DNA from: Gossypium raimondii
Lineage: Eukaryota; Streptophyta; Magnoliopsida; Malvales; Malvaceae
Direction: 5' to 3'
Length of the DNA stretch: 64,000 bases
Assembly: GCF_025698545.1 (NCBI RefSeq)
Contig: NC_068570.1
Span: 2,356,001 to 2,420,000, forward strand
The position numbers and the translations under genes were made by a program. Shown one piece after another: positions 25,743 to 40,211 of the stretch (its first letter is position 1; each line of letters opens with the position of its first letter). The notes under the pieces are model-generated. The model was given only the letters and a program-made list of their open reading frames with translations. It was not told the origin of the DNA and did not search any database.

Positions 25743-28522
25743 ATTTGCACTAAAAGTCTTAGTTTGACTTGATTTCACTATATAAAGTAAATAAGTAAAT
25801 AAATATATTGGTGCAATTAAATCCTATTTTTAGTGCGTGCATGCATGAAATGCTTGACTTAGCTCATAAAGCTTTTAAGCGTTGAAAAGAATTTGGTTAA
25901 AATGTGCCATAAGTCCCTAAACTCCTCATAAATTGAAAATTTAGTCTCTATACTTTTATTTCTAGAAATTTAATCTCTTTATTTTTTATATTTGAAAATT
26001 TATGTCTAACTATTAATATTGTTACATTTAGGTTCATTACAATATTTTTTAGTTACATGTCAACCGAGTGAGTATTTTTTATTTAAAATGTCACAACAAC
26101 AAATTTAACATTGTTAACAATTGGGCTTGTATTTCAAATTTTGAAAAAGCTAAAAGAGATGCAATTTCTAAAAATAAAAGCACATGGACTAAATTCTAAA
26201 TTTATGAATAGTAAAAGGGCTTATGACATATTTTAATAAAAACTTTCTACTCAAGAATGATTTTTTTGTCCTCCTATTAAAATAATTTATTATTTTTAGT
26301 ATCTTTCATGTTTGTTTTATAATTCATAATTGAAATTCGTGACTATTCATCCTAACAATATCGAAATTCCGAGTGTATTATGCGTTACTTCACCAAACCT
26401 ACTAATGCCATATTATAATATTTTATTTCAATTAGTGGGTTAGCAAGACTTAGACCCTTTGTTTTCAATGTGTGATCTCCCACGCACTTCCTCTATATGC
26501 TATTTTGGTATAGAACCAAAAGGATAATAATATTATTAATAATACCTATTAATTAAATACTTTAATTAAGTGACATCCTGTCAATTTACATAATATAATA
26601 TATGGTCCTCGCTGTTTTCCCTCCATGGAATAATAATACAGAAAAGATGTACCAAATATTTAATTAACAACATGCAAGTGGCCGTTTTGTAAAACAGAAA
26701 AAAATTATGTACTTAAAATAAAAACTAGGGGCTGATGGGAATAGGATGGAGTGGGAATTGGCATAAAAACAAGTCAATTGTAAGTTGTGACATAGTTGTA
26801 TGATAAATTTTGTTTTATTCGTTGGCATATTTGGTTAATGTATTTTGACGATGTACTCGTATATTTGAGAAGTAAATCACTAGATTATAGTCGTAGACGT
26901 GATTAGATTAAATAAAGTTAGTTTTCAAGAGTTTTAGTGTGATTTATTTACCTTATGTATTGAGATACGTAATCACAAGAAGATGTGGACCGGCTTTATA
27001 AAGATTTATCTTAATCTTGATTGTTCTTATATTAAAGGTAATTGATTTTGTGAATATATCATAAAATAGAATGGATTGAAGATTAGTTAGTGAAGACTCG
27101 AATTTTTTGTTTGAGTGTGGATTTAGATTAAATAATATAATTTTTTAAAAAGTTAAAGGTAATTTATTTAAAATATAATGTTAAAAGAAATAAAATAAAC
27201 TAATAAGAATCGAACAAAATTCAACATTAAGTGATAAGTAGACCCTTATCTACTTATTGTTTTCCACACTTTTCAAACGTACTTTGAACAAAATTAAATT
27301 ATCCAAAATATTAATTTTCAGTTGATTTAATATTTCCAATGGGCTATCAAACAAAGCATTAGTAAGATAGTGATCTTAGGTGGATGTAGAGGTTGCAACT
27401 TGATAAGTGAGTTGAATAGTGGGAGAGTGATCTCAGTTGAATGTATAGAAGTGAGATCACAACTTGATAAGTGAACTGAACTTAAATCACATAATTTATT
27501 GATAATTTATAGAGATTCCGAACAGCGTAAACTATTTTCTAATTTCCATATCTATTTTTTCTTACCGTAATCACCTGATCCAATTACAACTTCACGCATA
27601 TCTATATTTTTATAAAAAACAAGCACTAACAATCCTTCTGTACATACATCTTTTCTTGTTATACAGTCTTGCTAGTTTAATCTTGTATTTCTAACCACTT
27701 AAATAAACTTGTTTTGTACTACCTAAAAATAAAATTAAAGTTCTGTTAGGATAATTATCACCACCAGCCCAAAAATTTAAATGGGTTTGGGCTAGATTCT
27801 ATTGAGCTCGCAAACTGAGCTCGCGGGGTACTCGGTAAGTTTTACTTACGTCACTTCTATTCTAGTTGAATTAGTTCCCAACTAGAGTCACTTTATGACT
27901 CTCCTTCGAATCAAATGGGGAACAAATTGTTAAGATAATTACCATCACCGATCCAAAAACCCAAATTGGTTTGGGTCGGATTCTATTGAGCTCGCAGATC
28001 AACCTTCGTCTATTGCGAAGTTACACATGCATGAGACCATATAAACACGTGTTCGGTTTAGAGTAGGATACGTGTCTATATACATGAAACCTACCTAATA
28101 TGTCATATTAATGAACAATACTCATGTCACATAAATATACACACACCGCCACGGTAGAAACATAGAGAAAATCACTCAACAAGTTCAAAACTTTAATTTA
28201 AGACCAATAATTTTTTGAATTCATTTTTCATATATTTTCAATAAATATTTTACTTTTCTAAAAATAAGATTTAAAATTTATCATGTGCATTTATTGTTTT
28301 CTATTAAAGATGTATAACAATAAACAAAATCATATTTCATTTGAAATTCAAAATTAGTACATATGACAATGATATTAAAGAAATAACTAAAAGGTTAGGC
28401 CAAAAATATAAATAAAGACATCCAAAAGGAAAATTTCATACCACACTAAAAAATAATTAATTTCACTATTTGCCTAAAGTATCTTTTCTCTTTATTTCGA
28501 GTATCTACCTTTTATTGATTTA
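25743..28522. other. Gene-free intergenic region
   Basis: No gene recognised. It includes a direct repeat of about 75 bases at about 27750-27825 and 27929-28005, sharing TCTATTGAGCTCGC and GATAATTA(T/C)CA(C/T)CACC words. These could be decayed short LTRs (TRIM-like) or a local duplication. The rest is AT-rich. Confidence 0.35.
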
Positions 28523-28672
28523 GGGTGGGTTTGGATGGGCGATTGGGTGTGGTGTGGTGCGTTTAGCTTACTTTTTGTCTTACGCTACAGTATCGCTACA
28601 ATATCTAATCTCATCGCTACCACTGTTTTTACACTAACCGCAGGTAAACACACCGCCCATCCAAACCCACCA
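28523..28672 (-). mobile_element. 150-bp PIF/Harbinger-like MITE, copy 2
   Basis: Exactly 150 bp, reading on the minus strand like copy 1 at 10715-10864. Termini are GGGTGGGTTTGGATGGGC and GCCCATCCAAACCCACC plus one mismatched base. TTA lies on both sides (28520-28522 and 28673-28675). Internal differences from copy 1 are scattered substitutions, so the two were separate insertions of the same family. Confidence 0.85.
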
Positions 28673-28675
28673 TTA

Positions 28676-29559
28676 AGCATAAAAAAAACAACTTAAGAGT
28701 ACACACTTAAATGTCCACACACCTAATGTTCATTTTGATGGAACTTCCATCCGTTTCCGTCTTAAGAATTATATTCAAATCTAGTTTATCACGAAAATCA
28801 ACAAAATCAAATCAAAATTAATTATAATTAAATAAAATTGGGCATAAACATAAATTTAGCTTTTAAGGATTATATATTTTTTAGCTAAATTTAGTTCTCA
28901 TCTTTTAAAAATAGTAGAATTTAATCATTAACTTTTGAAAAGATTCTAATTATTGTTTTTCAACAACAATTTTGATTAAAATGTTAAAATTTTAAGCATA
29001 TGACAAACCGCATGACAATTCTCGTGCACTTCATTATATATTTTAGAATTTTATGAAATTTTTATAATTTGTTTTGAATTTTGAATTTTGTAATTTTCAA
29101 ATTATTTGTTGACGTTACATATAAGATAGATAATATTATATCAACATGAAGTACATCGGACTACCATGTGGGTTGTCACAACAACATTATTAAAATAAAA
29201 TCAATGTTTTAGTCAACATTTTAGTTAAAAAACGAATTGATTTTTAAAAAAAGGTTAATAGTTAAATTTAGCTAAAAAATAAAAGCTAATTGATAAAAAT
29301 GTAAACATTAAGAGCAAAATTTATTATTATCCCATTAAATTAAAACAAAGTGGTAGAACCGGGAAAATTAGCAAGATATGAACATTGAGGGTTAAATTTC
29401 TCATTATCTCAATTTGACTAGTATTTTAAAATAAAAAAGTGGAGAGATTAAATTTTAAATATACAAAAAATACAGGGACCTAGAGCAAATTAAACCAAAT
29501 TAAAACGAGGGATGCGTAGTTTAAGTCCAACCACATAGAAGGTGCAAATTAGCAAGAAG
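28676..29559. other. Gene-free AT-rich flank upstream of squalene epoxidase
   Basis: Mostly low-complexity sequence with the recurrent phrase TTTAGCTAAATTTAG, which suggests an old palindromic MITE at about 28850-29300. The last 100 bases form the core promoter of the squalene epoxidase gene. Confidence 0.4.
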
Positions 29560-29568
29560 TATATATAA
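29560..29568 (+). promoter_or_regulatory. TATA box of the squalene epoxidase gene
   Basis: TATATATAA about 370 bases upstream of the start codon. It implies transcription from about 29595 and a long 5' UTR containing a purine-rich AAAAAGAAAAAG tract at 29667-29695. This is a sequence-based prediction. Confidence 0.55.
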
Positions 29569-29930
29569 CTTACGTTCCCTTGCGTTATGTGGACACTCTA
29601 TAAAAGCCTAAACCCCATCTCGTGTATTTTCCCGTGCTGTTTTCCTCTAAAACGTTTTCGAAAACAGAAAAAAAAAAAGAAAAAGAAAAGAAGAAGCATT
29701 CACAGCGAAGCAACAGCTGAAAGCCGTTTCAGATTCAAAGCACCACCGTCTCACTCTAATCAAAACAAACAAAAACCAGCCAAAATTCATCACCGTTATC
29801 AAAGAGAGAATCAACAGAGCAAAGAGATTCCGGTTTTCTCTTTCCTATTTCTTCTTTTTTGCGCTTTCACAGTCTCTACGTTGTCGTTCTTTTTTGGCTT
29901 AGCATTTGGAGGAGGAGAGGAGAGGAGAAG

Positions 29931-33530
<3,600 letters not shown>

Positions 33531-34084
33531 TTTATAGCAAGAATTTAGCTTTTTCGCTACGACAAAAATAGTTAGTAAATTTCATTTCGTATTCTCTCTT
33601 TTCAAAGGTTAGGGGAAAGATTTACCGGAAAATGCCCCAACTAAGAAAAATGAATGAATTATGAATGAGAAAATGTAGCTTTGCTTTGATCAAACACAAT
33701 ATCAAATTATCCAAAAATTTCACCCTCAGTAAAAGATACAATTGAATTAAGAAATCCAATGAGGGCTGTAAAATTAAGCATGGTATGTTATGCCTTCTGA
33801 TAAATACAATAGTATCACAATTCACACCCCCTCTGGTTTATTCGCTCTCGGTAAAAAAAAAAAACTATTATTCATCTGAGATGTAAAAGCCTAGAAATAC
33901 AACATGAAATATATGAACTGAGTTAAAACTCTCAACAAAAAAAAATGATTTTCAGTGCTGAGTGTGCACTCCAATCCATCAGTAGAGGTAAGAAGTGTAG
34001 GGTTTTAAATATATTCTACATCCCTATTTCTAACACTTCACACTTACTCAACTCTTGTCGAAAAGTAGCTCGGTTTTTCAGTTT
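33531..34084. other. Convergent intergenic region between SQE and J-protein genes
   Basis: About 550 bases shared by the 3' ends of two convergent genes. It contains short A-rich runs and AATAAA-like words on both strands, presumably polyadenylation regions. No gene seen. Confidence 0.5.
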
Positions 34085-36992
34085 TCATACCCTCGTGTTC
34101 TTCCTTTCTTGCTTTATAGCCTCGTACGACATCATCACCTCTTTAAATTTCGCCTCGGCAACTTCTGGAATATAACACGAATGAAGTTTAAATAAAAAAC
34201 AATCTGAAGAAACACCGTGTTATGGTTAGGGTTCATAGTAATAGTTGCCGAATGGCCAAAACATCTTACCTTTATTATCCTGGTTCTGATCTGGGTGGAA
34301 TTGTTTCGCCTTGGCCCTGAATGCTGTCTGCATATAGACATCATTGTCGTTTTATCATTTAACCGTTAAATGATACATCCCCAAACCCTTTATTTTTAGC
34401 TTTTAAAAGTTATGCAACAACATTCTAATTTTCTTTAAATTTAACTACATAAGATTTGATAACGAAGTGACCTATTTGATATAACACGATAGTTTGAGAA
34501 TGTAATTAACATGTTTTGAAGTTTGGGGACCAATTTAAAATGGGGGTCATAGTTTAGGGTGTCTGGTGCAATTAACTCTATATAGTATATGAATAAAGTC
34601 ATTCCAAGTCAACTTTTGATCAAGATATATATATATATATATATATATATGATATATAGCCAATAACATAACGACGAGCATATATATCAAAATGCAGTGA
34701 TGGAGAAGCATTTTAAAAATAATTCAGTATACCTTAATCTCATCTTCAGTATATGGTTTCAATCGGGCTCTGAGAACAGAAGGAAGTCAAGATAAGTCAA
34801 TTACCAGTGCCAAAGCTCTTGGCTATAGCAAAATGAATATGATTGAAAAGCATTTATTAACACTGTAAAAGCAGGCATTACCTGTCAAGACCTAAAACCG
34901 TGTAGTGATGTGATAATGGATAGCTCGCTCGCTCTCTTTGAGGTGGCCTGTAATTAGTTCTTTGATCTCTGTAAGATGCATCTGCTTTCCAATACCAATC
35001 ATCTCGTTGAAAGTGTTGATGGTAAGCACCGGGACCAGTTTCTTTCCAGGTTTCATAGCTCCTTTTGTGTTTATTTCGTTCCCTGTTAAACACACTTTGC
35101 ATCCGCCTTATTCGTTCCTACAAAGAGAATAAGGAATTTAATTAAACAATAAGATGACATAAAAATATAGAGAATGCTCGAAACACAATCGAAAGCTTAC
35201 CACTCTTTCCATTTCTTCTTCGTGCTCTTCTTGCATTCGGCGATTATACCTTCTCCATGCTTCCTCTTGAAAGGATGTTCGAGAAGAACCTCCTCCTCGT
35301 GATGATTTTGACCTGACTAACTTTCATGGTGCAAGTACACACACAATGATCAGATTAACAGATACGATCCGAAAAAAAATAACAAATGCTATAGTCAAAG
35401 TAAGATTTCAGCAAAAGTGATTGATCCGTACAAAAATTCAACAAGGCAACAATCAAACATAACACAGCTCAATTCATATCCTTAAATCTAAAAATATTGG
35501 TCAAAGTACTATAGAAGCCCTTGTATTAGGAGTCAGGTTGCATTTTGCCCCTTCTACTCAAAAAAATGGGCAAATTAGTCCCTACACGTTAGATAAAAGA
35601 GCTAACTAATCCTTATGTTAAAAATTTCATCCAATCTACTATTAAAAACTGGTTCTTGTAAGTCAGAATATGCTACATGTGGCACGTGTAACTGTTTGGT
35701 TAATTCGTCAACCACGCTAAATTTTAACAATAAAAACGAATGAATTTTTACACAAAAAGAACCACTTTGCTCTTTGATCTAACGGACAAAGACTAATTTG
35801 CCCATTTTTGAGTAAAAAAGCAAACTGCAATTGACTCCTAGTATAGGAGCCTCCATGATACTTCTACCAAAAATATCAGCAAATGAAAACAAAGGTACTT
35901 AAACTTGACAACAAAAATAACACTTTTTAGCACATTGCAGCAGCACACACGGTATCAAAGCAATAATTTTGTATCAAACAAATCCTTCGAAACGAATCTT
36001 CCTCTTTAAATCTATTGCATCTTTACTTAGGAAAAATGCCTATCATCCTATTAACATTATGTTCTCATAAAAACCACTAGCCATTAGTCTAAATTTGTAG
36101 TTATAGAAGCAATTCAATAGCGAAAAAATTAAAAACTTTTAAGAACCAAAAAAATCCTTCCACCATTCCCTTTAAGAAAACAACGAAGATGCTGTCAACT
36201 ATAGTATTATTGAATCTACAATAGCTGAAATTGGCGAAAGAACTTGTTTTCAATATACCTGAGTATATATCCAATCAACAGATCTCCTCAGCTGACTAAC
36301 CTGCCAGATTTTGTAACTGCAATCAAATGGGCAATTCCAACAAATAGTTGCTCCCACAAACACTAATTTAGACAAAACTACCATGGAAGCTCTGCATTAG
36401 AAGTCGGTTGCATTTTGCTCCATCTACTAAAAAAAATGGGCAAATTAGTCCCTTAATGCTAGATCAAAGAGCAAACTAGTTCTTTAGTTAAAAATTCCAT
36501 CCAACGTGTCACTCTACGACAGTTTTAAACCGTGCAAATGGATGACAGTTTTAATAGAAAGAACTAATTTGCTCTTTGATTTAACGTATAGGGACTAATT
36601 TGCTTATTTTTTTTAGTAGAGAGGATAAAATGTAATCTGACTCAGAGCCTCCATGGAACTGTTACTCACTAATTTATTAATATAATTTGTTCCCATTCCT
36701 TAAAAAACCCTAACCTTTGGTCTAAAATTGAAGGCCAATAAATCAAATTAAACCCTAACAATGCATCGTATTATAATAAACACATATATAAATCTCAGAA
36801 CCATTAAAAGATTGAAACTTCAAAAAAAGGGATTTGGTGGGGAATGGAGGAACTTACCGCGAAAGTGGTTGCAGTGGCGCCAATTAAACCAAAGAGGAAA
36901 ATTCCCCAAAGTTTGGGGTCATCATCTTTGGCTTTATAATCCTTGTTTGGAGACGACCATTGTTTATCCCTTTCAGCTCCTTCGCCTCCCAT
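34085..36992 (-). CDS. Membrane-anchored J-domain (DnaJ-like) protein
   Basis: Seven exons on the minus strand: 36992-36858, 36300-36259, 35320-35201, 35117-34882, 34769-34733, 34327-34270 and 34164-34085, all GT-AG. The product is 235 aa. It has an acidic/basic N-terminus, one hydrophobic segment (LWGIFLFGLIGATATTF, about 29-45), a charged middle rich in Arg and Glu that may form a coiled coil (about 60-125), and a C-terminal J domain from about 170 to 233 with the HPD motif at 201-203, which is needed to stimulate Hsp70 ATPase. The topology suggests a tail-exposed co-chaperone on an organelle membrane; the compartment is not shown. Two introns carry copies of one MITE family. Assembly is well supported by phase and by the uninterrupted J domain. 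Confidence 0.9.
34624..34652. repeat. (TA)n microsatellite in a J-protein intron
   Basis: About 14 TA units in the intron between exons 5 and 6 of the J-domain gene. Likely length-polymorphic. Confidence 0.85.
35500..35870. repeat. Palindromic MITE family (four copies), copy A
   Basis: Lies in the second intron of the J-domain gene. Left text: GGGCAAATTAGTCCCTACAC. Right text, inverted: GACTAATTTGCCCATTTTTG. The same phrases recur at 36375-36660, 44180-44525 and 61848-62090. The outer ends (ACTATAGAAGCCCTTGTATT and its inverted partner GGAGCCTCCATGATACTTCT) form long terminal inverted repeats. No coding capacity. Confidence 0.8.
36375..36660. repeat. Palindromic MITE family (four copies), copy B
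   Basis: Second copy in the same gene, in the first intron. It begins ACTACCATGGAAGCTCTGCA and ends GAGCCTCCATGGAACTGTTA, with the GGGCAAATTAGTCCC phrase and its inverse inside. It is shorter than copy A because of internal deletions. Confidence 0.8.
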
Positions 36993-37235
36993 TTCTTTTT
37001 GAACCCCTACAATTTTCCCCCAAATTAACGATATGTTCAACAATCCCTTTTGCTGCAATTCAATTTCAATCAACAAACCCTAATCGCATGGCAAGGGATC
37101 TTTTTTTTCCCTCCCTTCAAAGACTGTTCTTTTGCTTTCTTTCCTTTCTTTAAAATATAATATTTATGCAGAAAATTAAATCGTTTATTTTTCTCTTCCT
37201 TCTGTTTCTTTCACCGCCTTTGAAGTTGATTCTCT

Positions 37236-37243
37236 CTTTTATA
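37236..37243 (-). promoter_or_regulatory. TATA box of the J-domain gene
   Basis: TATAAAAG on the minus strand, about 245 bases upstream of the start codon. It is followed by a purine-rich leader on that strand. Predicted initiation is near 37205. Confidence 0.5.
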
Positions 37244-37259
37244 CTATTTTGTTTTTTTT

Positions 37260-37374
37260 CCAGTAATTAAAAGAGATCTTGTTAGAGTTTTAATTTCTAA
37301 AGATGATCAAATTTCACCGACAGTGATACACGTGTCGAGGGCCTAAAAAATATTATTTGAGAATGAGGTGTCCA
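37260..37374. other. Upstream flank of the J-domain gene
   Basis: Contains an ACACGTGTCG motif at about 37329-37338, similar to an ABRE/G-box core. Nothing else recognisable. Confidence 0.3.
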
Positions 37375-38115
37375 TGGTCAGATTGGGCCCAATAAAAAAT
37401 TTAAGCCCATTTGTTAGGTTTGGGCTTAATTCGGCCTAAAAATAGTCTAAAATTTTGTCCAAGTCCAATCAGGATATAAATGCTAAAATCCGGACTCTGG
37501 CCCGCCTGTATTACTTTTTTATATTATTTAAATATATATATATATATATAATAAATCAAAAATACTAAAAACATCTTGTTTCTCAACAAATTTTTAAAAA
37601 TATGTATACTTAAATAAGACTGAGATAAGTGGAACTTAACAAGCAAATGCCTCTAAAATAATAACAAAATTAAAGAGTTATATGATATCCAAATAATAAC
37701 AACAAAATAGTAGTAATTAGACCTGATCATGGGTCGGGCCACTCGGCCAGTCCGAAGGCCCACCCGAAATATGGGAGGGTTTGGGTAAAAATATAGGCCC
37801 AAATAATGGGCTTGGACAAGGCATGTTTAAAAAAGAGGCTGGGCCTCGAGTAAGGTATATTTGGCCCGGGCCCGGCCCGACCTGAATTCACTAAAAGATA
37901 AAAAAATCTGCTCTTTTTTTGTTTTGTTTTTGAATGTTATTTTCTTGTTGTTTTCTCCCTGTTTTGCTACTATTTTACTATTATGTTGCTACTATTTTTA
38001 TTGTTATTGTTTGAATATTGTATAAAACTTATTTTATTGTTAATTTTGTTATTATTTTAGAGGCATTTGCTTGTAAAGTAAAGCTATTTAAAAAAGTATA
38101 AACTAATTCGCATTT
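37375..38115. repeat. Two head-to-head copies of the AGACCTGATCATGGG family
   Basis: Copy one (about 37375-37725) reads from GGGCCCAATAAAAAATTTAA to AACAAGCAAATGCCTCTAAA and ATAACAAAAT. Copy two (37727-38115) begins AGACCTGATCATGGGTCGGG and contains the inverse, TTAGAGGCATTTGCTTG. Together they form a large inverted structure. A third copy is at 7160-7680. GC-rich ends and AT-rich cores are shared. A TA microsatellite lies at about 37532-37550. Confidence 0.65.
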
Positions 38116-38584
38116 TATGTTTACTTTAGGTAAAATATATTTACTTTAATAATAAAATAAAGGGCTTTTATGAGTAAAAATCATAGATTAAGAGCTAATT
38201 TAACTACAAAAATAGGTTGAGGGCTTGTTTATTAAATAAAAAAGTGAGTTGAAGGGGAATAAAAAGAAAATAATAAATAAGGAGGGCTTAGAAGGCAGTT
38301 AGCCACATTTCAACTTTAGTGCCGCCACACCCACATGCGGCACCATTTCACTTTCAAAATTCAAAATGGTAAATTTACATATCAAGTCCTTGAAACTTTA
38401 GAGCATTACATTTTAGTCCTGTGCCGCCTATGGGAAAGGCACCTTTGGTGCCGCCTTTTGCATGCCCTCCATCAGCCATCTTTTTTTTTTGGTATTATTT
38501 TGATAAATAAAAAAAGTTTATAATATTTTGGTAATTTTTATTTTTTTTGTAATATTTTGGTAAAAAACCCTGTAGATTACACCT
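38116..38584. other. Gene-free intergenic stretch
   Basis: AT-rich with a short GC-richer patch at about 38320-38480 (twice TGCCGCC-like words). This hints at another degraded repeat, possibly palindromic. No gene. Confidence 0.35.
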
Positions 38585-39085
38585 AAAGTTATTAAGTTAT
38601 TAGTAAGTTTATGTTATGGTCACTCAACTTTAAAAAGTTAACAAAATGACCATTAAACTATTCAAAAAAAATCATTTAAGTCACTCAACTGTTAAAATCA
38701 CTATTGTATGGCATTTTCTATTCGACCTATCTGCAGCAATCAAAAGTTGTCATCCCCTTTCTCTTTATGCAATTCAATTTTGTTTTTCATGAAACAACTT
38801 AAACGACATGAATCTGAGAAACAAAATCCAAACAACTATCTTCTCCAGTCTCCGATATTGGTCGTCAACTCGAATTGGACCTAAAGTATGTTATTCTACT
38901 TACCAATGGGTATTGATCTACCATACTGATCGTTAAATCGTACTAGTGACTTAAATAAACACTTTTAAATAGTTTTACTATTTAAATGAAAATTTCCGAA
39001 TAGTTCAATAATCATTTTGTAACTTTTTGAAGTTAAGTAGCTAAAACGTTAACTTAGTAATAATTTAGTGACCTTAGATGTAATT
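38585..39085. repeat. Palindromic MITE, family shared with 12385-12875
   Basis: Ends GTTATTAAGTTATTAGTAAG and TTAGTAATAATTTAGTGACC are inverted relatives. The interior matches the 12.4-kb copy through ACATGAATCTGAGAAACAAA and CTACTTACCAATGGGTATTG. It lies about 1.1 kb upstream of the OSCA-like start codon. Confidence 0.65.
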
Positions 39086-39332
39086 TACTCTATTTTTAAT
39101 TTATTTGTTTCGTGTCCAAGTACTACTAAATTTCTTGCCAAAACTCAGGAACTTAACCAACCCTCATTGGTCACCGACCCCGACTCCATTTAAACAAACA
39201 AAGTCACGGATGCACCGTAACAAAACCCAGAAAAATGGCGCCAGCGGGAACTCAAAAAAGAATCTAGAGACAGTTAAGCGGATCTTTGTTGAGGAGGATA
39301 TTACATGTTTCGTGCTATCCACTTATTTTTCG

Positions 39333-39410
39333 CCACGTGGGATATTCAGTTGCCATGTCGCTTAAATCTTTGATTTTCCTCATTTTTTGTTACTAACTAT
39401 TTACACGTGT
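39333..39410. promoter_or_regulatory. G-box/ABRE pair upstream of the OSCA-like gene
   Basis: A perfect palindromic CCACGTGG at 39333-39340 and ACACGTGT at 39403-39410, about 0.25 kb upstream of the inferred first exon. ACGTG cores are bound by bZIP factors (ABF/AREB) or bHLH factors in plants. Paired cores are typical of ABA- or osmotic stress-responsive promoters. Function here is inferred. Confidence 0.45.
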
Positions 39411-39644
39411 CGATCACTCACACCACCCAAATTTTTTTTGCATGTAACTAACTATCGTAAGTTAATTTTGTTTTTCACAATAAAATCATTTAAAATTTTT
39501 TCTTTTTATAAAATTTTGGGTTCTTGATTTTTGTTCTTCAAAGTTATCAAATAATTTCTCCTTTTTTGTTTTTTATTTTTGGCTCGAGAATTTCTCTTTG
39601 TTTGGTAGTTTTTACGCTTTATTTTGGCTCTAATTTTCGCACAG

Positions 39645-40051
39645 GTACTTGTTTTTTGAATTAATCTTTATTTTTTTTGCTTGTTTAATCAAAATGATTT
39701 AGTTTTGTTTGAATTTCGTCCATGGTATATTGATTGCTGTGTGTAGTTTCCATTTAAAATTGAATGTTTATTAGTTCTGTTTAATACTGGTATTTATCTC
39801 TTCGAATTCTAGTAAAGAACTAAAAACAAGAATTTTTTTTTTTTGAAATTTCATTAGGCATCACAGATTTAGAATTAGACTAAAAGGAACTGTAGATTAT
39901 GTTTTCTTTTTAAATTTTTGATTGAAATTTGGTGAAGCTTTTTTGCCTGCAATTAGTTTGAATTTTCATTGAAATATTTGTTTTTTGAGGTATGATTGAC
40001 GGAAAAAAAATGATGTTAATTAAAATTTTGATTTCTGAACAATTTTTGCAG
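39645..40051 (+). other. Likely intron in the 5' UTR of the OSCA-like gene
   Basis: A donor-like CACAG/GTACTT at 39644/39645 and an acceptor TTTTTGCAG ending at 40051 delimit a T-rich segment of about 407 bases. Leader introns are common in this gene family and in plants generally. It is a prediction without transcript support. Confidence 0.4.
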
Positions 40052-40211
40052 CACTTGATTCAGGTTCTGTGTGAAATTGAGCCAAACTTCTTTAAAAAAA
40101 TTCCTCTGTTTAAAGCAAGTTGTGAAGCAGTTTAATGTCCTACTTCAGCAACTAATCGCTTGAGTAATTGGATCTGTAAAGCTTTAAACAAAGGAAATAT
40201 AGTTGAGTGGG

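Noticed and set aside
39105-39365. 86-aa open frame upstream of the OSCA-like gene
   Set aside because: No recognisable domain. The sequence fits promoter or leader DNA with ACGTG motifs better.
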